A stretch of DNA of 64,000 nucleotides from positions 25,988 to 89,987 of the forward strand of contig JAOATE010000073.1 in assembly GCA_030158305.1 (NCBI GenBank), written 5' to 3'. This DNA comes from Burkholderiaceae bacterium. GTDB taxonomy: Bacteria > Pseudomonadota > Gammaproteobacteria > Burkholderiales > Burkholderiaceae_B. The notes below the pieces were generated by a model. That model had not been told where the DNA came from and searched no databases. It was given only the letters and a program-made list of their open reading frames with translations. Every line of letters begins with the position of its first letter. Position 1 is the stretch's first letter. Below, piece after piece: positions 52,744-62,132 of this stretch. The position numbers and the translations under genes are program-made.

Positions 52744-53296
52744 CTTTGGGTCCGGTGTGATGCTCGGGCCATAAGGTGGCCACGATTTCTCTGTGACTCG
52801 CATAAGCAAAACAACTGTCAATTTTGGTTGGACGCCCATTCGCATCCAGTGGCTGTGGCCGCTTGCTGGTGACAGGCCACAGAGCCTGATATGCCGTTGT
52901 CGCCATCGGTCCCAACAGCTCCATCATATGCGTGCAGCCAGCCGCACCTTTGAGCTTTTCCCTCACGAGCTTGGACCAACCTGCCCCGATCTTTGCACCA
53001 ATCAGTGATTGGAGAGTGGGTGGCGCTTGGGTACAGACAACAAAGGGTGTCGCATCAGAACTCGCGGCCACGTCTTTGATTTCAAACCATTCATCGATCA
53101 CCAAACGCACCCAGATATCATGGATCGGCTCGCCAGGCTGACGCTCCGCCTGTGCCACAGGAGAAAGAAAAGGTGCGGTTTTGGTGTCCACCACACGACC
53201 TTCTATGTCATACAGTCCATCAGACCTGCGATACGCTTTCATCACAATCTGACGTTGGTGAACCTCTTCGCGTTCAACGGTTGGGGTGAGTGGCAC
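52730..53296 (-). CDS. DUF2889 protein
   Basis: A protein matching DUF2889 (REEVHQRQIVMKAYRRSDGLYDIEGRVVDTKT and the later AGCTHMMELLGPMATTAYQAL). The ORF track starts at a TTG with 17 residues that do not look conserved, so the GTG at 53296 (188 residues) is preferred. It is usually found in proteobacteria beside aromatic or fatty-acid metabolism genes, but its function is unknown. It overlaps the converging kinase gene by 14 bases. Confidence 0.75.
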   Translation of the reverse strand: MPLTPTVEREEVHQRQIVMKAYRRSDGLYDIEGRVVDTKTAPFLSPVAQAERQPGEPIHDIWVRLVIDEWFEIKDVAASSDATPFVVCTQAPPTLQSLIGAKIGAGWSKLVREKLKGAAGCTHMMELLGPMATTAYQALWPVTSKRPQPLDANGRPTKIDSCFAYASHREIVATLWPEHHTGPKVTKE

Positions 53297-53497
53297 GGTA
53301 TTTCTCTCAAAAACAGTCTCTGCAGAGGCAACAAACGCCTCGATCAAACAGTATTTTATCCGTCCCCGGAAAAACTCTCAGATAAAAAGCATTGTTTAGG
53401 CTGCACTTCCACTATGAGGACGCCCAAAGCACAAAAACAACTCCACACAAACGAGGATTCCTCAGTAAGATAGCTGCGAGTTTGGGGATACCACTCA

Positions 53498-54817
53498 ATG
53501 AAAACAGTACTACAGACATTTACCAACATCAGACGACAAGAATTGCTGCCTACCTTGGTAGCCGGTCTGTTTTTTTTCTGCATTCTCAGCGCGCTCATGG
53601 TCGTCAGACCTGCTCGCGAAGCCTTGGGTATGCAGCGAGGCATAGACGCCATTCGATGGCTCTTTATGGCGACACTGCTCGTCACACTCTTGATCAACCC
53701 CCTCTTTAGTCTGCTTGTCAGTCGCTTTCGGCGCATGGTTTTCATCGCAACGACCTACTGTTTTTTTTCGTTTGGACTGCTTTGTTTTTACCTGCTGCTC
53801 ACATTTGCACCCGCTCATGTCGGCCTGATTAGTGGTCAGGTTTTTTATGTCTGGTTCAGCGTCTTTAATCTTTTCGCCACCATGCTGTTTTGGGCATTGA
53901 TGACCGATCGCTTTTCAACAGACCAAAGTCAGCGCTTGTTTGCGGCGATTTCATTGGGGGGAACGCTCGGCGCGATGTTTGGCCCTTGGCTCGCCAGCAT
54001 GCTTGCCCGTCCTTTTGGTACGCCCTTGTTACTGCTTATCGCAGCTGGCTTTTTGCTGTGTGCCGTGTTGAGTGCCTGGTGGCTCACCTCATTAAAGATA
54101 GATCTTGAAGAAGCACACGCTACCGATGCGCAGCGGCCCAACAACTCAGAGCCCGATGCTGAACACACTCTCATTGGCGGCAGTGCTTGGGAAGGCTTTA
54201 CCGCAGTGCTCCGTTCCCCTTACCTACTCGGCATTTCTGCATACGTGCTGATATTGGCTGTCGTGGCGACCCTCCTGTATTTCACCCGCTTGCAGATGGT
54301 CGCAGCCTTGGCACTCGATACCGACACGCGCACCGAGGCGTTTGCACGGATTGATCTCTACACTCAAGCAGCAACTTTTATCTTGCAAGCCTTTCTGACT
54401 AGTCATCTGATTAAACGATTTGGAATTGCAGTGACGCTTGCACTGTTACCCATCACGGTCGCCTTTGGTTTTATCGGGCTGGCGCTACTCGGCTCATTGG
54501 CAGCGCTGATCGCTTTTGAGGCGTCTTTTCGCGCCGTCCAGCGTGGCATTATGCGCCCCGCGCGTGAAACACTTTTTACTACCGTTCCCCGGGCCGAACG
54601 CTATAAGGCAAAGGCCTTTATCGACACCTTTGTTTACCGAAGCGGTGACGCCCTGGGCTCTCAAACAGAAGGCTTGTTAGGCCGTCTAGGGATGGGACTG
54701 GCTGGGCTGGCGTGGTTCGCGGTTCCGCTCGCAGTGATCTGGATGAGCCTGGGACTTTGGCTCGGCTATGCCCAAGCAAAACGCAGTACGCCTGCCCGCC
54801 CGCCCGTACAACTTTAG
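53498..54817 (+). CDS. ATP/ADP-translocase-like MFS membrane protein
   Basis: A 439-residue, 12-helix carrier. The pattern MVVRPAREALGMQ in the first loop and RGIMRPARETLFTTVPRAERYKAKAFIDTFVYRSGDALG late in the protein match the Tlc-like ATP/ADP-translocase-related branch of the MFS. These homologues are widespread in free-living proteobacteria and their substrates are unproven. It is preceded by a roughly 200-base region without a gene in which I see no clear structure. Confidence 0.7.
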   Translation: MKTVLQTFTNIRRQELLPTLVAGLFFFCILSALMVVRPAREALGMQRGIDAIRWLFMATLLVTLLINPLFSLLVSRFRRMVFIATTYCFFSFGLLCFYLLLTFAPAHVGLISGQVFYVWFSVFNLFATMLFWALMTDRFSTDQSQRLFAAISLGGTLGAMFGPWLASMLARPFGTPLLLLIAAGFLLCAVLSAWWLTSLKIDLEEAHATDAQRPNNSEPDAEHTLIGGSAWEGFTAVLRSPYLLGISAYVLILAVVATLLYFTRLQMVAALALDTDTRTEAFARIDLYTQAATFILQAFLTSHLIKRFGIAVTLALLPITVAFGFIGLALLGSLAALIAFEASFRAVQRGIMRPARETLFTTVPRAERYKAKAFIDTFVYRSGDALGSQTEGLLGRLGMGLAGLAWFAVPLAVIWMSLGLWLGYAQAKRSTPARPPVQL

Positions 54818-54839
54818 ACCATCCTTTTAGGAGACTCAC

Positions 54840-55793
54840 ATGATGAATCGTCGCACTTGGCTTCAAACCACACTCGCCGCTGCCAGCACCTCCGCGTTAT
54901 CAAGCGCCTGGGCACAGACTTTAGCCAATACAGGTCCTCTGATCACACGCCCGATTCCCTCAAGCGGACAGCGTCTGCCCATCATCGGTCTTGGAAGTTC
55001 GGCTACCTTTGCGCAAGTCGCACGCAGCGAAGATCGCGAAGCGCTAAAAAACGTCATGGCCAAAATGGTGGAGCTGGGTGGAACGGTCTTTGATACCGCC
55101 CCAAGTTACGGTGCCTCTGAAGAGGTTGCAGGAAAAATCGCGCAAGACCTCGGCATCGCACAAAAACTATTTTGGGCCACTAAGCTCAATGTGGCGCCGC
55201 GCGGAGGCGGAGCGGCAGATGCAGCAGCTGCACGTGCGCAGCTGGAGATGTCGTTCAAGCGCATCGGCAAACCAGTCATTGACCTGGTTCAAATCCACAA
55301 CATGGGAGACGTGCAGACTCAACTCCCTATTTTGCGTGAAGCCAAAGAAAAAGGTCGGATTCGCTACCTTGGCATCACAACAACCTTTAGCAATCAATAC
55401 GACAGCATGATTGACACCATGCGGTCGCAAAAAATCGACTTTATTGGCACCAACTATGCCATTGATGACTTGTTCGCAGAGAAAACGATCCTTCCACTCG
55501 CGCAAGAACGCGGCATCGCCGTCTTGGTCTATGCGCCCTTTGGACGCACCCGCCTGTGGAGCCGCGTCAAAGGCCAAGCGGTTCCCGAATGGGCTAAAGA
55601 GTTTGATGCCACCACCTGGGCACAGTTTTTCTTGAAATTTGTGGCCAGCCACCCTGCGGTCACCTGCATCACACCCGCGACCAGTCGCGTATCCAACATG
55701 ATCGACAATATGGCGGGGGGCGTAGGCCGTCTTCCAGATGCTGCGATGCGCAAACGGATGATTCAACTGATCGACAGCCTGCCGAATGCCTAA
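54840..55793 (+). CDS. Exported aldo/keto reductase
   Basis: A 317-residue aldo/keto reductase with a Tat-like signal (NRRTWLQTTLAAASTSALSSAWAQT). The AKR core has the catalytic Asp in FDTAPSYGASE, Lys in FWATKLN and His in IQIHN-like LVQIHNMG. The Tyr of the tetrad is in APSYG. Tat export is consistent with a prefolded NADPH enzyme, though periplasmic use of NADPH is unusual. An AGGAG site precedes the start. It is upstream of lptF (90 bases). Confidence 0.82.
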   Translation: MMNRRTWLQTTLAAASTSALSSAWAQTLANTGPLITRPIPSSGQRLPIIGLGSSATFAQVARSEDREALKNVMAKMVELGGTVFDTAPSYGASEEVAGKIAQDLGIAQKLFWATKLNVAPRGGGAADAAAARAQLEMSFKRIGKPVIDLVQIHNMGDVQTQLPILREAKEKGRIRYLGITTTFSNQYDSMIDTMRSQKIDFIGTNYAIDDLFAEKTILPLAQERGIAVLVYAPFGRTRLWSRVKGQAVPEWAKEFDATTWAQFFLKFVASHPAVTCITPATSRVSNMIDNMAGGVGRLPDAAMRKRMIQLIDSLPNA

Positions 55794-55882
55794 GGCCTAG
55801 CCCGTCTCATTGTGCTAAATTCATGGTGTCGGCGTTGTTTGCGCCGCACCATTTTTTTTGATGCATCACCGCATCGCGCACA

Positions 55883-57001
55883 ATGTCCCTATTTAAACGT
55901 TCCGTTGTCTCCGAAATCACTAACCACTTTAGCGTTGTACTTTCAACGCTGATCGTCGTTTGGTTGAGCGTCATACTAGTGCGTTTATTGGGCGAAGCCG
56001 CTGCGGGACGCATCGGCGCAGATGTCGTCATTGGCTTGGCCGCCTTTACCACCATGGCCGCACTTCCCATTATTTTGGCGGTATCCATCTTTATTGGGGT
56101 ACTGACCACGATCACCCGCAATTACAGAGAATCTGAAATGGTGGTGTGGTTCTCAAGCGGCTTATCATTACTCAACTGGATCAATCCGGTCTTGCGTGTT
56201 GCGATCCCCGTCGCTGTGATCATCGCTTCGCTAACCCTGTTTGGCACGCCTTGGGCCAACCGACAGATCGGCGAATACCGCGCCCGCTTTGAGTTACGGT
56301 CGGACCTCTCAAAAATCACACCCGGCCAGTTTTTAGAAACCGAAGGAGGAGCCCGAGTCTTTTTCGTGGAAGGTCCTAGCGTGCCAGATGGCCCACTCGG
56401 TCAAGTATTCATGCGTATCATTGATCCCGATTGGCTCACTCTCGTGACATCCTCCTCGGCGGATACGGTCATGGAAAACAATGGTGATAAATTTTTGGTA
56501 CTGGGCCCCGGACAGCGCTACGACATCAAGCCTGGCGCACCAGAAATGCGCCTGACCAAGTTTGAGGCCTTTGGCGCCCGTATCGAAAGTAAAGATGGTG
56601 AAAAGTCACTAGAAACTGCGCGCGAACAAACACTTAACAGTCGACGCTCCCGCCCGACCGAGTTGCTGATTACCGACAAGGTTCCCGCTTCACTTGGTCA
56701 ACTAATGTGGCGTCTTGCATTGCCACTCGCAGCACTCAATCTTGCCCTGATGGCCATTCCACTCGGCGCGGTCAATCCACGTATAGGTCGCTCGGGTGAC
56801 CTGCTCATAGCAGGCTTGATCGCGATGCTCTACCTCAATCTCATTAACATCTCGCAAGGCTGGATTATCAGCGGCAAGCTCTCCTTTAGCCTAGGCGTAT
56901 GGCTTGTGCATGCCATCCTCGCGTTGTTTACGGTCGGAATGCTCATGCACCGCTTGCGTGTCAAAACCCCCAAACCCCCGGTCGTACAGAGTGCGGCCTG
57001 A
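55883..57001 (+). CDS. lptF: LPS export permease LptF
   Basis: A 372-residue YjgP/YjgQ-family permease. Three N-terminal membrane helices include [22 protein letters not shown], a periplasmic jelly-roll region spans about 120-270, and three C-terminal helices include [25 protein letters not shown]. The N-terminus and the [16 protein letters not shown] block fit LptF better than LptG. It would form LptB2FG and extract LPS. The usual lptG does not follow; the FKBP gene starts 24 bases later. Confidence 0.9.
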   Translation: MSLFKRSVVSEITNHFSVVLSTLIVVWLSVILVRLLGEAAAGRIGADVVIGLAAFTTMAALPIILAVSIFIGVLTTITRNYRESEMVVWFSSGLSLLNWINPVLRVAIPVAVIIASLTLFGTPWANRQIGEYRARFELRSDLSKITPGQFLETEGGARVFFVEGPSVPDGPLGQVFMRIIDPDWLTLVTSSSADTVMENNGDKFLVLGPGQRYDIKPGAPEMRLTKFEAFGARIESKDGEKSLETAREQTLNSRRSRPTELLITDKVPASLGQLMWRLALPLAALNLALMAIPLGAVNPRIGRSGDLLIAGLIAMLYLNLINISQGWIISGKLSFSLGVWLVHAILALFTVGMLMHRLRVKTPKPPVVQSAA

Positions 57002-57024
57002 TTATCAACTACACAGGAACTAAA

Positions 57025-57372
57025 ATGAGCACACTAGAGAAAATCGAAGTTGCCGCTGGTAGCGGTACGGAAGCCACAGCAGGCGCACATGTCACCGTGC
57101 ACTACACCGGTTGGTTGCACGATGCATCTGCCCCGGGTAACAAAGGTGCAAAGTTTGATAGTTCACGGGACCGCGGCGATCCATTTGATTTCCCACTCGG
57201 CGCCGGCCATGTGATCCGTGGCTGGGATGAAGGTGTTGCCGGAATGAAAGTCGGTGGCCAACGCACCCTGATCATTCCACCCGAAATGGGCTATGGCGCA
57301 AGAGGCGCAGGTGGCGTGATTCCTCCAAACGCCACGCTTGTTTTTGATGTCGAGTTGCTCGAAGTCAACTAA
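57025..57372 (+). CDS. FKBP-type peptidyl-prolyl isomerase
   Basis: A 115-residue single FKBP domain. The ATG at 57025, after an AGGA site, is the true start. The ORF track extends upstream out of the lptF frame. The active-site residues are visible: Tyr in VHYTGWL, Phe/Asp in [36 protein letters not shown], and the [17 protein letters not shown] loop. It probably helps fold cytoplasmic proteins. It is 24 bases after lptF. Confidence 0.93.
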   Translation: MSTLEKIEVAAGSGTEATAGAHVTVHYTGWLHDASAPGNKGAKFDSSRDRGDPFDFPLGAGHVIRGWDEGVAGMKVGGQRTLIIPPEMGYGARGAGGVIPPNATLVFDVELLEVN

Positions 57373-57377
57373 AACAC

Positions 57378-57968
57378 TTACATCGACAATAAACCACTTG
57401 CACCAAGCGCTGCACCAATTGCTAATAAGAAAAGCATGTGCACCTTGGTGTGATAAACAATCAGCGTCGTCACTGTAGCGACAACCCAAAGCGGCCAGTC
57501 GTGTGCCATGCTGGTATTGGCAGTCGCCAATAACCAACCTGCAGCAATCATCATTGAGATCACCACTGGGCTCAACCCCAACTTAAACGCTCGAACAGCC
57601 CGTAAATTCTGATGTTTTTGCACCCAACGCGCCGTCACAAAAATCAAGATCGAACTCGGCATCAAAATGCCTGCCATACAAATCAAGGCTGAAAATGCTG
57701 CCCAACCAAAACCACCCGCATTTAATCCAATGTTCCAACCCATTAACGCCACGAACATCACGTTGGGACCCGGAGAAGCTTGGGCAATCACGATTGAAGC
57801 CCTAAATTGAGCATCAGTCAGCCAGTTTTGCTGCTCAACCAAAAAGTGGTGGACTTCAGGCAACAGTACGAGTGGCCCACCTACTGAGGCAATGGAAATC
57901 GAGGCGAAATGTTTAAAGAGATTGAACCAGTCGGTCCATAACATCGCCAGCGTCAAGGTCTCGTTCAT
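57378..57968 (-). CDS. Chromate transporter, C-terminal-type half (ChrA family)
   Basis: A 196-residue half-size CHR protein from the ATG at 57968. The ORF track extends into unrelated frame. Features are WFNLFKHFASISIASVGGPLVLLPE and QASPGPNVMFVALMGWNIGL, with about six hydrophobic helices. It overlaps the other half by ATGA. Short CHR pairs act as heterodimers in chromate/sulfate antiport. Natural substrate is not certain. Confidence 0.85.
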   Translation of the reverse strand: MNETLTLAMLWTDWFNLFKHFASISIASVGGPLVLLPEVHHFLVEQQNWLTDAQFRASIVIAQASPGPNVMFVALMGWNIGLNAGGFGWAAFSALICMAGILMPSSILIFVTARWVQKHQNLRAVRAFKLGLSPVVISMMIAAGWLLATANTSMAHDWPLWVVATVTTLIVYHTKVHMLFLLAIGAALGASGLLSM

Positions 57969-58537
57969 GCTTGGTCCTTGAGTTTTAGAAACGCAAGCAC
58001 ATAACCAATTCCACCCAATATCACCAAGACATACAACAATCGCCATTGCACAAGCGCGATACCCACAAAACTCAAGATCACGAGTACTGAACAAACTTTC
58101 GTACCAAGCGGGTTGGTCTTGAGAGCGGACAGAAGCTTGAGTCCTGTCGCGCCAATCATGCCCGCCGCCACGGCGCCCATGCCACGCAACGCATCTACGA
58201 CTTGAGGTTGGTTGCCAAAGTGTGCGTAAGCAATCGCCAAGGCCAAAATAATCATTGTGGGGAACATGAACATTCCCGCCAACGAGACGAGCGCACCACG
58301 CCAGCCAAAATAACGCGCGCCCACCATGATGCAAAGATTCAGCGCCGGTGGACCCGGCATTGTTCGGGCGATGGCCCACTCCTCCACAAACTCAGCGCGT
58401 GTCATCCATTTTTTTCTTTCGACGAGCTCTCGCTCGATAAAAGCCAGGACGCCGCCAAAGCCTTGGATCGCGAGTCTGCTAAAGGTTGTGAATAGTTCGC
58501 CCAGAGACTTGGGTTGGGCAGAAGATGGTTGGGTCAT
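57965..58537 (-). CDS. Chromate transporter, N-terminal-type half (ChrA family)
   Basis: A 190-residue half-size CHR protein (LFTTFSRLAIQGFGGVLAFIERELVERKKWMTRAEFVEEWAIARTMPGPPALNLCIMVG). The FGG and PGPxxxN motifs are the CHR signatures. It is the first gene of a two-gene unit and overlaps the second half by 4 bases. Confidence 0.85.
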   Translation of the reverse strand: MTQPSSAQPKSLGELFTTFSRLAIQGFGGVLAFIERELVERKKWMTRAEFVEEWAIARTMPGPPALNLCIMVGARYFGWRGALVSLAGMFMFPTMIILALAIAYAHFGNQPQVVDALRGMGAVAAGMIGATGLKLLSALKTNPLGTKVCSVLVILSFVGIALVQWRLLYVLVILGGIGYVLAFLKLKDQA

Positions 58538-58594
58538 GTGTGCAGCAGAGAAGAGATAAGTGTCAGTATTCTATTTAACTCCAAATTACACAAC

Positions 58595-59884
58595 TCAGCC
58601 ACCGCCGCTCGGCGCACGCGTTGACACCGGCGCTCGCAAAGCTTTCAGCACTTGTTGCCCAGCCCGACCATTGACAGTCAATCCACTCGCTTTTTGAAAC
58701 TCGCTAATGGCCTCACGACTTTTAGCGCCAATTAATCCATCCACTTCACCAATGTCATACCCACGATTGAGCAAAGCTTGCTGTATTTCACGTCGTTCGG
58801 CGCGACTCGTTCCAGCATCGTCCGTGGGCCAAGCGGTCTTGAAAGGTGAGCCGCCTTTTAAACGATCGCTCAGGTGTGCAATCGCAAGAGCATAAGACTC
58901 TGCTGCGTTATAGCTATAGATTGCATCAAAGTTACGAAACACCAAGAATGCAGGCCCTTGTGGACCTGCAGGCAATAGGAGCGCAGCTTGCGTAGTCTCT
59001 GGCAAGGAGATCGACCCTAACGCTTTGATGCCTAAGCTTTTCCATTGCGCCAGCGATTGCTTGGTACGACGCCCAGAAGGCCCCGCGTAATTGGACGGAA
59101 TCTTGACTTCAACGCCCCAAGGTTGCCCTGTGATCCAGCCCGCCTGTTTTAAAAAATTTGCAGTTGAACCTAATGCATCCGGAACTGAGCCTACGATGTC
59201 TCGACGACCATCGCCATCAAAGTCCACCGCCAACCGTTGATACGTCGTTGGCATAAATTGCGTTTGACCAAATGCGCCCGCCCAAGAGCCCACCAAAGCC
59301 TCTTGCGGGATGTCACCACTTTGCAAAATCCGTAAGGTCGCCAATAACTCGCCTCTAAAAAATGCCTGGCGTTTGTCTGCACAAATGAGTGTGGTCAAAG
59401 AACGGACTAACTCACGCTTGCCCTGAATACGACCAAAGTTAGACTCAACGCCCCATACTGCGACAATGACGTTGCGATCGACACCGTATTTTTGCTCAGC
59501 CTCTGTGAGTACTTTGGACCATTCTTTTAGCTTCGCTCGACCATCATCCACCCGCTCCTGATCGACCAACCCCGCGAGGTAATCCCAAATCGCGGTTCTG
59601 AACTCAGGTTGAAAAGAAAAAGCTTTGAGAACATCAGGATCTGGCTCGAGTCCGGCGGTTGCCCGATCAAACACAGCGCCATTGATCCCTTGAGAAACGA
59701 CGGATTGGCGAAGACCTTTGACACAGGAGTCAAAGCTGCTTGATTGCGCAGACGCAGCGGTTGCAACCAGCATCAGTGCACCTATTAATAATATTTTGGC
59801 GCTGAAGTCTTGGAGAGTGGTGGTCCACCGAACATTTGTTAAATACATTGAGATCATCCGTTCATCAGTCTGGTATGCGTTCAT
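58595..59884 (-). CDS. Lytic murein transglycosylase (MltB family) with peptidoglycan-binding domain
   Basis: An exported transglycosylase of about 429 residues. The signal (SAKILLIGALMLVATAASAQ) precedes an SLT_2 catalytic domain with the catalytic Glu in VAVWGVESNFGRIQG, plus VGSWAGAFGQTQFMPTTY and DFDGDGRRDI. A PG_binding_1 domain (about the last 65 residues, EIQQALLNRGYDIGEVDGLIGAKSREAISEFQ) ends the protein. The ORF-track TTG lies inside a hairpin, so the start is more likely the ATG at 59884 or the ATG at 59857. It cleaves glycan strands in the periplasm. Confidence 0.88.
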   Translation of the reverse strand: MNAYQTDERMISMYLTNVRWTTTLQDFSAKILLIGALMLVATAASAQSSSFDSCVKGLRQSVVSQGINGAVFDRATAGLEPDPDVLKAFSFQPEFRTAIWDYLAGLVDQERVDDGRAKLKEWSKVLTEAEQKYGVDRNVIVAVWGVESNFGRIQGKRELVRSLTTLICADKRQAFFRGELLATLRILQSGDIPQEALVGSWAGAFGQTQFMPTTYQRLAVDFDGDGRRDIVGSVPDALGSTANFLKQAGWITGQPWGVEVKIPSNYAGPSGRRTKQSLAQWKSLGIKALGSISLPETTQAALLLPAGPQGPAFLVFRNFDAIYSYNAAESYALAIAHLSDRLKGGSPFKTAWPTDDAGTSRAERREIQQALLNRGYDIGEVDGLIGAKSREAISEFQKASGLTVNGRAGQQVLKALRAPVSTRAPSGGG

Positions 59885-59903
59885 TGTAGAGCTTACAAAT
59901 GAC

Positions 59904-59947
59904 AAGAGCCCGTGCAAGCTTGAATATTCAAACTCGCAAAGGCTCTT
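59904..59947 (-). terminator. Hairpin between the MBL-fold gene and the transglycosylase
   Basis: AAGAGCC (59904-59910) pairs with GGCTCTT (59941-59947). Inside it, a perfect 12-base palindrome TTGAATATTCAA (59920-59931) can pair too. It lies beyond the MBL-fold stop in the minus direction. The T-run is weak, so termination is a guess. Confidence 0.4.
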
Positions 59948-59980
59948 TGATGCAACCCAATCGCGGTCGCATGGATTGAC

Positions 59981-60943
59981 TTACTTCATTGGCGTGAACT
60001 GATAGCCGTTACCCAAAGGTGCGATCGTACCAATCGCATTACCAGGAAAGTGAAATCCACCCACCATCATTTTGTCTTTGACGATCATGTCAAAGATCTT
60101 GCGGCGTGACTGACGCGCCATCTCTGGATCCATATCGAACGTCACCGCCCAATCAGGATTACGTGCAAACAATTCAGGCACGTTCGTAATATCAGCCACG
60201 TAGATAAACGACTGACCGCCTGACTTGACGGTAAACAGCGTGTGGCCCGGCGTATGGCCAAATGCTGCTACAGAAGTGATGCCAGGAGCAACGTCTTTGC
60301 CCGATTCAAACTTGACCAGTTTGTCTGCAGGGATTTTGTTAAAGACACGTTGCGCATTGGTCATCGCACCCTTTAGCCCAGCAGATGCTTTCTCCAAACG
60401 CTCTTTGTCCATCCAAAACGCGTACTCGCCTGCTGGCACGTGCACCTTGGCATTTGGATATACCAACGAACCGTCTTTGTAGAGCAACCCATTAATGTGA
60501 TCACCATGAAAATGGCTGATGACAACGTTGTTGATATCCTCAGGCTTGAAACCAGCAGCAGCCATGTTTGCAATCGTCTTGCCTGTTGTCGAGCCACCAT
60601 TGTCAGCAAAACCCGTATCCATCAAGTATCGCTGATTACCGCTCACCACCAAAAATGGCGTGAAAGGAATATCGATGTAATTTGTTGGTAAGTTTTGCGA
60701 AGTCAGCAGCGCTTTGACTTCATCGAGCGGTGCATTTTTGACAAACTCCGCCACCAAGGGACGACGACTAACGCCATCATTCAGTGAAATGACTTCCATT
60801 TCGCCGACTTTTAGCTTTTTAAAGCCAGGGGCGGGCAATGTAGGTGTACCCAGATCTGGCGTTGCCTGAGCCCATACTGGCGAAAACAACAGCGAAGCGC
60901 TGGCAGCGATGCCAACACCAAGAAATTTAAGTCTAGTGATCAT
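59981..60943 (-). CDS. Exported metallo-beta-lactamase-fold hydrolase
   Basis: A 320-residue MBL-fold protein with a Sec signal (FLGVGIAASASLLFSPVWAQA). The zinc motif HxHxDH is intact (ISHFHGDHING), followed by His in GHTPGHTLF, Asp in YVADITN and a last His in GGFHFPG. This group includes quorum-quenching lactonases and other periplasmic hydrolases. The substrate cannot be read. It is divergent from the Bug receptor gene across an AT-rich region of about 170 bases. Confidence 0.82.
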   Translation of the reverse strand: MITRLKFLGVGIAASASLLFSPVWAQATPDLGTPTLPAPGFKKLKVGEMEVISLNDGVSRRPLVAEFVKNAPLDEVKALLTSQNLPTNYIDIPFTPFLVVSGNQRYLMDTGFADNGGSTTGKTIANMAAAGFKPEDINNVVISHFHGDHINGLLYKDGSLVYPNAKVHVPAGEYAFWMDKERLEKASAGLKGAMTNAQRVFNKIPADKLVKFESGKDVAPGITSVAAFGHTPGHTLFTVKSGGQSFIYVADITNVPELFARNPDWAVTFDMDPEMARQSRRKIFDMIVKDKMMVGGFHFPGNAIGTIAPLGNGYQFTPMK

Positions 60944-61112
60944 GGCGTATTCCTGTGCATGAGTGGGAAATGATTAACAGCCAGATTAATTTAGCAGCTT
61001 TGAATGTCAATAGATATATTCATCAGATATCGGCTAATTATGTCTTAAGTTATATTGTTCGATCATGCTGCTCGCAAGCAGAAGGTTCGTCCCTATTATT
61101 CAAAGGATCACT

Positions 61113-62108
61113 ATGCGCACATCACTTCGCTTTGGCCATTTCTTTGCTCTCTGCACCCTCGCTTTCACCAGCGTGATGGTAAACGACGTGGCACATGCTC
61201 AAACAGCCTCCACCTGGCCTGAGAAAGCAGTCACGTTTATCGTGCCCTTTCCTCCAGGCGGTCCGGTCGACACCACTGCCAGACTCACCACGCAGGCGAT
61301 GTCAAAAAACTGGTCGACACCTGCGGTGATCGATAATAAAGCGGGAGCCGGTGGCATCGTAGGCGCTCAGACTGCAGCAAAAGCAGCACCCGATGGCTAC
61401 CATTTCTTTTTTGCGGCCATTCATCACGCAGTACTGCCTAGTCTAAAAACCAAGCTGCCCTACGATATTCAGAAAGACTTCGTCCCCGTAGGCATGGGTG
61501 CTCGTTACCCGATCGTCTTGGTCGTTCATCCCTCTTTGCCAGTCAAATCTGTACAAGAACTGATCGCCTATGCGAAAGCGAATCCAAACAAGCTGTCCTA
61601 CAGCTCTGCGGGTACGGGTGGTGGCACACACCTAGCAGGCGAGCTCTTTGCGAGTCTGACGGGCGTCAAGATGCAGCACATCCCCTACAAGGGAAGTTCA
61701 CCTGCGATGCAAGACCTTGTGGGCGGTCAAGTGCAGTTGATGTTTGCAGATTCGACCTCAGCGATTCCTTTCATTAAATCTGGCAGAGTGCGCGCACTGG
61801 CCGTTGGCAACCCAGAGCCTTCAGTCTTTTTCCCTGAGCTCCCCACCATTGCCTCGGCTGGCGTCAAAAACTACGAGGCCTATTCATGGTCAGGCGTTGT
61901 CGCGCCAAAAGGCACACCACCCGAAGCCGTCAAGCAAGCCAACGCTCAGCTCAACAAGGCATTAAAAGATCCGCAAGTCATCGAAATGATGAATAAAGCA
62001 GGTCAAGAGCCTGTCGCCATGTCACCCGAAGAGTTTGCTGCATTCCTCGATACTGAAATTAAAAAGTGGAGCAAAACAGTTCAGGCGGCAGGCATCAAGC
62101 CTGAGTAA
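61113..62108 (+). CDS. Bug/TctC-family periplasmic solute-binding protein
   Basis: A 331-residue extracytoplasmic receptor. The ATG at 61113 follows AAAGGA. The signal peptide (FFALCTLAFTSVMVNDVAHAQ) is followed by WPEKAVTFIVPFPPGGPVDTTARL, the Bug signature, then the conserved DNKAGAGGIVGAQ, GAGGTHLAGE-type and PYKGSSPAMQDLVGGQVQLMF segments. Bug proteins bind carboxylates, amides or similar small molecules for tripartite tricarboxylate transporters. No tctAB genes are nearby. It converges on the DUF2848 gene. Confidence 0.92.
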   Translation: MRTSLRFGHFFALCTLAFTSVMVNDVAHAQTASTWPEKAVTFIVPFPPGGPVDTTARLTTQAMSKNWSTPAVIDNKAGAGGIVGAQTAAKAAPDGYHFFFAAIHHAVLPSLKTKLPYDIQKDFVPVGMGARYPIVLVVHPSLPVKSVQELIAYAKANPNKLSYSSAGTGGGTHLAGELFASLTGVKMQHIPYKGSSPAMQDLVGGQVQLMFADSTSAIPFIKSGRVRALAVGNPEPSVFFPELPTIASAGVKNYEAYSWSGVVAPKGTPPEAVKQANAQLNKALKDPQVIEMMNKAGQEPVAMSPEEFAAFLDTEIKKWSKTVQAAGIKPE

Positions 62109-62132
62109 GCGAAGTCGAGGGCTTAGCTTACT
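62104..62132. terminator. 7-bp inverted repeat at the Bug/DUF2848 convergent junction
   Basis: AGTAAGC (62104-62110) is mirrored by GCTTACT (62126-62132). The Bug gene's TAA stop (62106-62108) is in the left arm, and the DUF2848 stop (read from 62123-62125) abuts the right arm. A short T-run follows on plus. Confidence 0.4.
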
